Source of the DNA: Chromera velia
Lineage: Eukaryota > Sar > Chromeraceae
Assembly (NCBI GenBank): GCA_018398765.1
Contig: JAHBMJ010003328.1
Location: 1 to 11,537, forward strand
Direction of reading: 5' to 3'
Length of the DNA stretch: 11,537 nucleotides
In this document: piece after piece, positions 1 to 7,499 of the stretch
How the letters are laid out: each line of letters opens with the position of its first letter
How positions within the stretch are numbered: the stretch's first letter is position 1
Program-made: the position numbers and the translations under genes
Notes under the pieces: generated by a model
What the model saw: the letters and a program-made list of their open reading frames with translations, nothing else
Database searches by the model: none
Told to the model about the DNA's origin: nothing

Positions 1-255
1 AATGCTTTGTGGTTGGCCGGAGCCTAAGTGGTGGCTCACTATGGCTTACCGGCTTTAACTGTCTCAATTCAATTCTTTTTTTTTTTTTTTGAACAAAATG
101 ATATTAAAATTCGGTTCAATTCAATTCAATATCCGTCTTCTAAGCTAGTTTTGTTCAGTTGTTTGCTTTAATTATCCTGTTTAAAACAATGTGTCAGATA
201 AAAATGAGTATAATTTTTTTTTTTTAATCTAATAAATTATTAAATCTATTAAATC
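1..255. other. AT-rich left flank, no gene
   Basis: No coding signal. It holds a T15 tract at 76-90, a second T-run near 215-225, TCAAT-type short repeats at 64-75 and 115-131, and two 9-mers (ATTAAATCT, ATTAAATCC) at 239-256. Composition shifts sharply to higher GC after about 252, a possible element boundary. Confidence 0.6.
15..53. repeat. Imperfect inverted repeat (potential hairpin)
   Basis: GCCGG at 16-20 pairs with CCGGC at 49-53, and AGCC at 21-24 pairs with GGCT at 33-36, giving a nested but interrupted stem. No function is evident; it lies outside the probable transposon. Confidence 0.4.
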
Positions 256-777
256 CGGGTGAGCGTGCGTTGACCGTGCATTTGGAGAACTACGCGGAGA
301 TCCCCGCACGGCGAGATAGATACATCGATATCATATACTCTACTCCAGTGAAGCATTTTTTAACGGTCAGTCAGACGCAAATTTTTGACATTTTGCTCCT
401 TGAAAGTGGCGCAAAAAAGCGAATTCCCCTGCTTCTCAAGCCCGGACTGTCCTTAACAAGCAAACTTTCCGGGGCCATTAAAGTCTATCAAATGTGCGTG
501 CACGCGTTATTTGAATTGATACATGCATGTCTGACCTTAATTAATTGCATACAACCCACACATTGTGCGTGCTTCTTTCCTGTTTTCTGAAATTGCGCTC
601 TGTTACTCAGCATGCTCACACCTCTATATATTACACTCTAAACTCCGATCATTGCATCTCCCTGTGCATCTCTGCCTGTCGGAATTGAGCCTAGCGAATA
701 CGACTGTGTGAAAAGGGTTGATCGACCGAACGTAATTTCAACGTACTTCTGGAATTTGAACCTACAATCAATTCAAG
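256..777 (+). promoter_or_regulatory. 5' non-coding region and probable promoter of the OTU/RepHel unit
   Basis: This is the roughly 520-bp stretch before the first good ATG (778). It contains a TATA-like sequence at 625-632 and an imperfect GC stem (440-446 with 468-475). An open frame of about 106 codons exists at 270-590 but has no ATG start and no recognisable motif, so I read the stretch as leader and promoter. The role is inferred from position. Confidence 0.4.
625..632 (+). promoter_or_regulatory. TATA-box-like sequence upstream of the OTU gene
   Basis: TATATATT lies about 150 bp before ATG 778 in otherwise mixed-composition DNA. Distance and sequence suit a core promoter with a leader of about 100-120 nt. 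No transcription start can be seen. Confidence 0.4.
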
Positions 778-1830
778 ATGTCATTTATGGCCTTTCCAAA
801 TACTTCTCGCAGACAACAGCTCTGCTCTAAGCAAAAACAGACTCCTCTTACCTGTGTGGAAAAGACAGAACTAGCAGAATTGAAGCAGACAGAGGCCTTT
901 CTTCTCAGAATCTGACGAAGGCAGAACAAAAACTTGCCCGTTGACTCTGCAGACCTCAAGGAGTACACCCGACTCACCTGTTTGAAGAACCAACAAGCAG
1001 CTGCAAAAAGAAGTAAGCTTGCTCCGTGTGTTATGATATGTGAGCGACATTTCTCTCAACACGAATGCATTTCGGTCGCTTGACATCAATGCTACTCTGG
1101 TTGAAAATCCTTAACCCGATCTGTGCTTGTGGATGCAGCTGCATACTCGGAGCGTGAAAAAATGCGTTTGAAAAAGATACACCAAGAAGACGCTTTGGCG
1201 AATCAGAGGTCTTGCCTTTCGTCTTCTGAAGCATCGAGCCGCTATCGTACAGGCCACACTGAGCAGGATGGGGACTGCTTCTTTTCAGCCATCGGCATGA
1301 AGCTCGGAATTCGTGCCTACGAAATACGACTCCGCATCTGCGACTACTTGCTGTCCAATGAGGGACGAAGAGTACTTGAAGAAAATGGAATACAAAACGT
1401 CAGAGCGTATGTTTCGAAAATGAGAATGGCCGCAGCACCAGGATGAGCTGGAACCTATGCGTCAGACTTCAAAGTCGGAGCGGCTGTACACGTATTCAGG
1501 CAGCCCATCAAAATCTACCGTTATGAGGAACTGGGTGCTTTCAAAGGTCGATACAGATCTATTCCTGTCCCCAACAATCTCCCAGGTCCCGCCGCCGCCT
1601 CCGATCACATATGTCTACTACTAAAAGACGTACACTACAGTTTGTTGATTCCCTGCACGGAGGAGGAGAAGGCAGACTTTGTTTATACAGACAAGGAAGC
1701 CTTTACTGACGACACCGTAGGATGTCTGTCGCGATCGAAGAGTCCCGCGTGGAACAGCGTGCATTCGGACTCGATTTCTTCCCGCTTTGGCAACGGTCAG
1801 CAATCCTTCATCACCTGGTATATGCATTGA
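778..1830 (+). pseudogene. OTU-family cysteine protease of the Helitron, two in-frame stops
   Basis: A two-exon reading frame: exon 1 778-1012, exon 2 from 1139, about 308 codons if it ends at TGA 1828. OTU proteases cleave ubiquitin-type bonds; in transposons and viruses they are thought to process polyproteins or counter host ubiquitin signals. Residues 122-125 read DGDC followed by FFSAI, the catalytic Asp/Cys block. VHYSLL at 243-248 (His 244, codon 1633) is the catalytic His block. Between them GTYASDFKV fits the OTU middle motif with Tyr in place of the usual Trp. Residues 1-115 are polar and Lys/Arg/Gln-rich without a known domain. In-frame TGA codons at 913-915 and 1444-1446 interrupt it, the second between the Cys and His blocks, although the frame is kept throughout. 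A donor at 1796 could instead splice this gene, in frame, into the RepHel exon at 2007. Domain call is strong; the gene end is uncertain. Confidence 0.8.
1013..1138 (+). other. Intron in the OTU gene (126 nt, phase 1)
   Basis: Donor A|GTAAGC at 1013 and acceptor GATGCAG ending at 1138. It joins the reading frame from ATG 778 to the OTU frame, the codon being split as A|CT. The intron contains a TGA (1081-1083) in the upstream frame, so splicing is needed to reach the OTU domain. Confidence 0.65.
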
Positions 1831-2006
1831 CAATACCATCTATTTGTGTAATTTTGCCTGTGTACGCCTCATACGTGTTGGTTTAATCTCGACAGCACCA
1901 CTGCAAATGGAAGTTGAAAGCGGTGTACATCAAGGGCTTTGCTCGAGCATCTGCCACAACACAATACATTGATATCATCGCTTTTTTCATGAATACAAAA
2001 TTGTAG
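1796..2006 (+). other. Candidate intron fusing OTU to RepHel (211 nt, phase 1)
   Basis: Donor G|GTCAGC at 1796 resembles two firmer donors downstream (GTCAGT at 2284 and 3066). Acceptor TTGTAG ends at 2006, just before ATG 2009. Splicing would keep frame (G|AT) and remove the OTU stop at 1828-1830. The acceptor is TAG where the other introns use CAG. The alternative is two separate genes. Confidence 0.4.
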
Positions 2007-2008
2007 AT

Positions 2009-2851
2009 ATGGACGCTGAATTTCCACCTTTGAAGGCTGCTTGGACTAGACGAAACGAGGGAACTTCAACGCCAGCCCGACACATAGGTTGGTGTTCATC
2101 TGTTTTCTACCTTCTCCAAGACTGTATCTTTGAAGCGCTTATGCATATTCGCGGTATGATTGAATAAATTAACTTCGTCTGTACATGCCTTTGCTCTCTT
2201 CCTACATGCAGAAGATTGGAAATCGTCCTTCCCTCCGGCAGTGCGACACTCACCGGTCAAACGGAAGGCCATTGCCACGATCGGTCAGTGAAGCTCTCTG
2301 ATGAAAGCGTCTCTGCTGAAAGTCTGCCTCTCTTATTCTGTGTACATTTCTAATGCTCTCTGCAAGTGTATATGAAACAATGTGTCAGGCAACCTGTATG
2401 GCGCCTGTTTTGGTTGTCCAGATCACCGTCCGTATATTGCTCTTCATCTTGCAGAAGCCTCAAAGTTCAACGACACTACGACAGCGGAACAGCGGTCTCG
2501 TGCTTCCCCAAAAAGGTGTCTGAATCCGTCAGAAAAACGTTCAGGTATATTTTTTTCAATCAATATCATTCTCTTCATACGCCTCAATCAATTGCTCGCT
2601 CCGTCATCTTTGTTTGTCCAGATGTGTCTAAAGCGAATGGACAACTGTGTGTATTATCCTGAAAGTGCGGAATGGATCAATCCATACACTACAGATGAAT
2701 TACATCTTCAACAGTAATCCGCACCTCGTCGCTTACTTTTTGCATCATACTTTGATCACCGCACTCGTATATGAATGCGTCTCTGTATGCGTGTATATTT
2801 GTGTAAGTTTTGCGTGATTTGTGTGTGTATGTGTATGTGTGTGTATGTGTA

Positions 2852-2915
<64 letters not shown>

Positions 2916-3065
2916 AATGTGTGTTCGTGTGTGTGCGAACGATGGTTAACGTATGCCTCTGTGGGTGTGGTTGTCTTGTGTGTGCAGGGTCGACCGACTC
3001 TCCATTCAACAAACGTGACAGCACCGACAGATCATCCTGGCACAAGCAGACACGAGTGCGGAAGG
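2009..3065 (+). CDS. 5' exons of RepHel: short, basic, disordered N-terminus
   Basis: Five small exons (79, 72, 90, 27 and 78 nt) are predicted from GT-AG sites that keep one frame into the conserved exon at 3262. The encoded 115 residues are rich in Arg, Lys, Ser, Thr and Pro (for example EDWKSSFPPAVRHSP and NKRDSTDRSSWHKQ) with no known domain; I infer a disordered, possibly DNA-binding or nuclear-targeting segment. Each internal exon is symmetric (phase 1 at both ends), so any could be skipped without shifting frame; the 27-nt exon (2622-2648) is the least certain. The segment starts at ATG 2009 with MDAEFPPLKAAW. No transcript evidence is available. Confidence 0.55.
2088..2211 (+). other. 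Intron (124 nt, phase 1)
   Basis: Donor ATAG|GTTGGT, acceptor CTACATGCAG|AAG. The codon G|AA is rebuilt, linking ...ARHI to EDWKSS. The intron contains an in-frame TGA at 2159-2161 in the upstream frame. Confidence 0.6.
2284..2454 (+). other. Intron (171 nt, phase 1)
   Basis: Donor ATCG|GTCAGT, acceptor CATCTTGCAG|AAG. The codon G|AA is rebuilt again. Without splicing a TGA at 2289 would end the frame. Confidence 0.6.
2545..2621 (+). other. Intron (77 nt, phase 1)
   Basis: Donor TCAG|GTATAT followed by a T-rich stretch; acceptor TTTGTCCAG|ATG. The codon G|AT is rebuilt. The intron is clearly more T/C-rich than the exon before it. Confidence 0.6.
2649..2987 (+). other. Intron carrying the (TG)n microsatellite (339 nt, phase 1)
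   Basis: Acceptor GTGTGCAG|GGTCGACC is good. The donor is ambiguous among GT dinucleotides at 2647, 2649 and 2651; only 2649 keeps frame. If the 27-nt exon is not used, one intron from 2545 to 2987 is equally in frame. Confidence 0.45.
2820..2938. repeat. (TG)n / (TATG)n microsatellite
   Basis: Nearly pure TG dinucleotides with scattered TATG units over about 115 bp. It lies inside a predicted intron and produces long spurious open frames on both strands (Val/Cys-rich plus, Thr/His-rich minus). Confidence 0.95.
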
Positions 3066-3261
3066 GTCAGTGTGCGGAGCCTAGACTCATCGATTTATGT
3101 TTCTGGACTTTGCTTTTCTGTCCAACCTTTTGCAACCTTGCTGCCCTCTTCAAAGCATTCCATGAATAAAAGTAAAATAAAAAAAAAAATTCTGTTCTGA
3201 TAAGAACTCTTGCGATCAAACAGACACTCATGCATTCTACTGTATCGGAATTGCTATGCAG
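3066..3261 (+). other. Intron (196 nt, phase 1) with AATAAA and A-run
   Basis: Donor GAAGG|GTCAGTG, acceptor GCTATGCAG|ATCAC; the codon G|AT is rebuilt, giving DHSARERK. Inside, CATGAATAAAAG near 3161-3172 is followed by an A-run at 3180-3189, which resembles a polyadenylation signal or an old retroposed tail. Confidence 0.6.
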
Positions 3262-4196
3262 ATCACTCTGCTCGTGAGAGAAAGTCGACAGTCAACAAGA
3301 CAGACACACGTACGAAGGTTACTGGACAGACGTTCCCTGTCCTAGCTCCAAAGAAAGCCACTCTCGCGCTTTCGAACCGCTTTTCGCCACTAGAGGAAGG
3401 CTCGTCGGCAACTGAGTTCAAACCCTTGAGGGACTTAAAGCCGACTCTACAAGAAGTGAATTTCAGTCCGATGGAAGAGGAGATTACCGGTCAGGCTGAG
3501 GATGAACGGGACTCCGTGTCCGAGAAAGACGAGTCTGATTCTGGTAGCTCTACAAGTGAGTCTAACAAAGAGAACAACAAAATCCTGAAAGGCAAAATAC
3601 AAAACCAAAGAAAGAGAAGCAATAAGCAAACTCTAATTGACATAGAATTCAATGAGACACATTCTGCAGAGATGGACGGTATTAAAGGAAAGGGATGCAT
3701 TCCAAGGGGTGTCGATCCATGGGAATATATATTCAATGCACCTCATAACTGTGGCCGGAGAATTCAGTGTCCCCACTGTGGCACGTTAAAATGGAAAAGT
3801 GAAAACACACTTTGTTGTCAAAATGGAAAATTTGTTCTCAGCGACGAACTGTGGCCTCCTCTGTCTCCTGAGCACGAGACCTTCCTGAAACGTCCCGGCG
3901 TTTCACGTCATTCCCGTATGATCAACTCCTCTGTCTCGTTTTCTGTTCTGGGCACCAAGCCTTCCAAAAATGAAGGGGGGGAGGGAATGAAGGAAGTAAA
4001 AGGTGGGAATGTCCATTTGCACGGAAGGACCTACCACTTATCTGTTCCACTCAATCAAACTGGTCCCACACAGTACTGGTGTCATGACGGCTTCTTTCCG
4101 GAAACAAAAGATTTGCTTGAGTATACAGGCGCAGGGCTTTTGGCAACTGATTTTCATGCATATTTAGTCCGCATGCGACATCCGCTTATCAAGTGA
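3262..4196 (+). CDS. RepHel N-terminal region with Helitron Cys motif
   Basis: First part of the long last exon, 311 codons to the in-frame TGA at 4194. Residues after 150 are acidic and Ser-rich (SEKDESDSGSSTSES) and probably disordered. A Cys cluster follows: CPHC at 3768-3779, then CC at 3813-3818 with CCQNGKF and WPPLSP after it. This matches the zinc-knuckle-like segment that precedes Rep in Helitron proteins (CxxC, then a conserved Trp, then CC-GK). GRTYHLSVPLNQTGP further on matches the conserved HG-x-YH segment of the same family. The TGA lies in a poorly conserved linker, and the frame continues open after it with PADPNEIAAIY, itself a Helitron-typical stretch, so this is the same protein and not a separate gene. 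Confidence 0.75.
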
Positions 4197-5870
4197 TTCC
4201 GTCTGCTCTCCGATCCGTCTTCTTCCTATTCGAAAGACAATAGTGTGATTGGTCTCTCTTTCATGAAGAATACACGTCCGGCCGACCCTAACGAAATTGC
4301 TGCAATTTACAGACATGAAAGCACCGATAATCCTCCGCCGCGGTATGCACTCATGCTTCTGAAAGAAACCCCTAAAGGAATGAATCCAAATGAGGCGTCA
4401 CACCACAGAAAAAGTGCTAAACAGACACGAACCGAAAAGAAAAGAGAAAAGGCCATCCGATCGAAGCAAAATTGGAATGATCAAAACGATTCACCCGAAA
4501 CGACGGAGCAATCAGATCAGGCAGACACTCACGATAAGGGCAAACGATTTATCAGTGAATATTCAAGACTGTACGAATCGGCTCAATATCCTTTGTTGTT
4601 TGAAATGGGTGCGGGTGGGTGGTGGCACGACCTTGAGGAGAAGCAAATGGAAAAAACTGCAAGTCGTCCTCTCAGACAACAACTCGCTGCAGATAGGAAA
4701 AGAAACGCTCAAGAAGACAGCAAGCGAAAGCAGGAAGGTTTACCGAAAACCCGCGACCTAAAAAATGTTTTCACACTTTTTCAGTACGTAAAGTCATCGG
4801 TCTTTCAGCAACGTCGCCTTCATCTGGCTGGCCGGCTTGCTCAAGAATGGGTGCTCGACAATTTTGCACGATGGCAGGCAAACAGGTGTGGCTACTATTA
4901 CATGGACGCCATGCAACAGAAAATAAGGAGCTACCAAGGGGGAAATCGAATTGCACGTCGGGGGGTGTTGCGAAGCAAAGCGAATCAAAATAAGGAAGCA
5001 GGGTCGGGAGGTAGGGCAGATCAGGAAGTAGGTCAAGTGGGAAGAGAATGGTTGCTTCCGGCGTCTGTACCTGGTTCTGCTGCCCACATGCAAAAGCTGA
5101 TTGACGACGGAATTTCTGTGATTGAATGGGGGGGCAAACCGACGTTTTGGATTACTTTTACTGCTAACGAGAAATGGAAGGAAATTGATGAGGCAATTAA
5201 GGAAGACGGGGCTGTGGGACAAAAAGCAGCTGAAAGGGCAGACATCACAGTCCGTGTGTTTCGGCAAAAACTGAGCGCGCTGCTGAAAGATCTTCGTTCA
5301 GGCAACGTGTTTGGGGGAAAGTCTGCATATATTTTGTACGTTAATGAATTTCAAAAGAGACGAATCCCATATACCCATATATGTATACGCATGGATTCGT
5401 TGGAAAAAGAATATCCAGTTCAAGCTCTTGACTTGCGAATTCTCGCACAGCATCCGAAGGTTGATGGAGTATGTTCAGGAAAATGCAAGGATCCTGATTC
5501 GGGGAAATGTATGTGCAACTTGCATCGATTAGAACGACATATTTTTTCGTCTATGAAACACCGGCATGTTGAAGGACACTGTTTTGATGCCCAGAAAGTG
5601 TCTCCGCTCGAGCGCGAATCCCCCTCCTTTCGATGTGACAAACAGTATCCTTTTCCAACGCGCACGTATTCTGCCTTTGATGAACGAGGGTATCCTCTGT
5701 ATCGTCGCCCTAACGAGAAGGATCGATGGGTCGTTCCCTATAACTGGTTTTTGTCACTAAAGTACGATGCACACATCAATGTGGAGTGGGCGGGGAGCGT
5801 CAAGATTGTTAAGTACATGCGAAAGTACATGTGTAAAGGGCCAGACTTTGTGAAGGTAAAGGTTTCTTGA
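4197..5870 (+). CDS. Helitron Rep (HUH nuclease, Helitron_like_N) domain
   Basis: The frame is open from 4197; the first ATG is 4260. Family landmarks in order: PADPNEIAAIY, SAQYPLLFEMGAGGW, then LHLAGRLAQEWVLDNFA with QANRCGYYYMDA, then the Rep core. Core motif 1 is PTFWITFTANEKWKEI (5139-5186). Motif 2, normally P-H-x-H, reads KRRIPYTHICI: Tyr (5370-5372) stands where the first metal-binding His is expected and only the second (5376-5378) is kept. Motif 3 is KYMRKYMCKGPD, with both candidate nucleophilic Tyr at 5814 and 5826. HINVEWAGSVKIVKY before it is typical. The domain nicks and religates single-stranded DNA at the transposon ends. The His-to-Tyr change should impair metal binding. It ends in TGA (5868), but the frame runs on through a second TGA (5880) into the helicase part. 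Confidence 0.88.
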   Translation, partial: FRLLSDPSSSYSKDNSVIGLSFMKNTRPADPNEIAAIYRHESTDNPPPRYALMLLKETPKGMNPNEASHHRKSAKQTRTEKKREKAIRSKQNWNDQNDSPETTEQSDQADTHDKGKRFISEYSRLYESAQYPLLFEMGAGGWWHDLEEKQMEKTASRPLRQQLAADRKRNAQEDSKRKQEGLPKTRDLKNVFTLFQYVKSSVFQQRRLHLAGRLAQEWVLDNFARWQANRCGYYYMDAMQQKIRSYQGGNRIARRGVLRSKANQNKEAGSGGRADQEVGQVGREWLLPASVPGSAAHMQKLIDDGISVIEWGGKPTFWITFTANEKWKEIDEAIKEDGAVGQKAAERADITVRVFRQKLSALLKDLRSGNVFGGKSAYILYVNEFQKRRIPYTHICIRMDSLEKEYPVQALDLRILAQHPKVDGVCSGKCKDPDSGKCMCNLHRLERHIFSSMKHRHVEGHCFDAQKVSPLERESPSFRCDKQYPFPTRTYSAFDERGYPLYRRPNEKDRWVVPYNWFLSLKYDAHINVEWAGSVKIVKYMRKYMCKGPDFVKVKVS

Positions 5871-7499
5871 AAAAACAAATGAAACGAAATTGAAAGATTC
5901 CTTCGCATGCGATACACCAGCGCATCAGAGGCTTTTACTCGAATGATGGGGTTTAAGATTAATGTCAGCAAGCCAGGAGTCACGTGCGTGCATGTCCATT
6001 TGCCCGATGAAGATGATATTTGTTACGATTCAGAAGACGAAGACTTACCTAAGAAAGCACTCGATGAATCTCTTTCCCCCCTTCTCCGTTATTTTTGTCG
6101 TCCGCAAGGCGCTGACTTTGATTATTTGACTCTTGCTGAGTACTACTCAAAGTTTACAGTAAGCAAGACGCCCGAAAAACTCAAGTCACAACCTTTTCGC
6201 GACAACCCGGCCCTCGTTCAGGCACCATCGGCCCCTCCTGCTTATGTGTATGTAAGACAAAGGCCGCATGTGGCACGAATCCGTCAAGTTCACTGGGCAG
6301 CTGGGGAACGATTCTTCCTTCGTATGTTGGCAAAGTATGTGCCTGCTCGCAGCTTCGATGATTACCTAACTTTTGAAGGCGAGAAGAAAAACAGTTTTCG
6401 TGAGGCTGCGATCGCTCATGGCATCGTGCGCGATGGAAAGGAAGCAGAGTTTGCAATGAAGGAATGCGTTGCATGTGGTGCTACTCCCATCAAACTTCGA
6501 TGGCTCTTCGTCACCCTTCTTGCAGATTCGTGTGATTCGCTGTCTTTGCTTAAAGATTTTTTGGAAGACATGAGTGACGATTTGCTTGCTCGCGGTGAGT
6601 GCCATGTATCCACCGAAGAAAAGATGAATCGTTTACTCATCAAATTACATGAAATGCTACTTGGTGAAGGCCGTACCCTTGAATCTGTTGGTCTTCCACT
6701 TCCTACAGATATGACTTCTGACGTCCTCCTTTCCCGCAAAGTGAACTTTGTCGTTCAAACAGAAAAAGAAAAATGGCTCCAGACAGAATGTAAACATGAA
6801 TGGGAGCAGCATGAAAGTAAGTTCAATGATGAACAACGTAAATTTGTCAAGGCAGTTCTGAAGTCTGAACAAAATAAGGAAGGCAAATCTGTTTTCTTGA
6901 ATGCACGAGCGGGAAGGGGAAAAACCTTTGTCTTGAATGCGCTCTGCAATTATTTTAGAGGTACCCAAAAAATCGTGCTGGCTTCTGCAAGCACAGGCAT
7001 TGCTGCAATTAATCTGCCAGGCGGGAAAACTGCATACATTACTTTCGGTTTTCCTTCCAAAAAGCAATATGACACACCCACTGCATCTTCGCTCACTGCA
7101 GAATCGGAAGCAGGGATTCTTCTGATGCACTCCTCCCTGATTATTATTGACGAAATCACCATGCTGCATCGCACATTTGTTGAAGCGCTCGACAAAAAAC
7201 TGCGTGACTTTATGCGTGCCCCTCATCTTCTTTTTAGAGGAAAGACTCTCATTTTTTCAGGTGATGTACGTCAAACCACACCGGTTGTACCTGGAGGAGA
7301 CGAATTTGACATCATTCGTGCATGCCTCCAAAACTCACCTCTCTGGCCACACATATCTGTGCACGTCCTGAATCACTCGATGCGGAATTTGAAAGATCCG
7401 ATCTATTCAAGCTTTTTGGATCGTCTGGGGGATGGTAGCTTCGATTCTGATGTATCGAATCCCTCTCTCCAGGAAATTTTGCTCCCTCCGTCTATTTAA
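5871..7499 (+). CDS. Rep-helicase linker and PIF1-family helicase, N-terminal half
   Basis: Same frame as the Rep part; the first ATG (5907) lies inside a conserved segment (RYTSASEAFTRMMGF), so it is unlikely to be a native start. VTCVHVHLP and the acidic DDICYDSEDEDLP are typical of the linker following Rep. Helicase motifs: Walker A NARAGRGKTF (6903-6929), motif Ia SASTGIAA, Walker B IIIDEITML (DE at 7149-7154), motif III SGDVRQTTPVVPGG (GDVRQ from 7260), motif IV LNHSMR. These are the superfamily 1B PIF1 motifs in order, so this half should bind and hydrolyse ATP to unwind DNA 5' to 3'. It stops at TAA 7497, in a loop of low conservation; the remaining helicase motifs follow in the same frame. 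Confidence 0.88.

Noticed and set aside
270-590. Open frame of about 106 codons upstream of the OTU gene
   Set aside because: It starts at a non-ATG codon, has no recognisable motif and lies in the presumed promoter and leader region.
2689-3200. Long Thr/His-rich (minus) and Val/Cys-rich (plus) open frames
   Set aside because: They are translations of the (TG)n microsatellite and its flanks inside a predicted intron.
4794-5305. Minus-strand open frames across the Rep region
   Set aside because: They overlap the Rep domain antisense, have no motif, and the plus-strand reading is strongly supported.
6657-7226. Minus-strand open frame of 189 codons
   Set aside because: It is a shadow of the helicase gene, which has clear motifs on the plus strand over the same bases.
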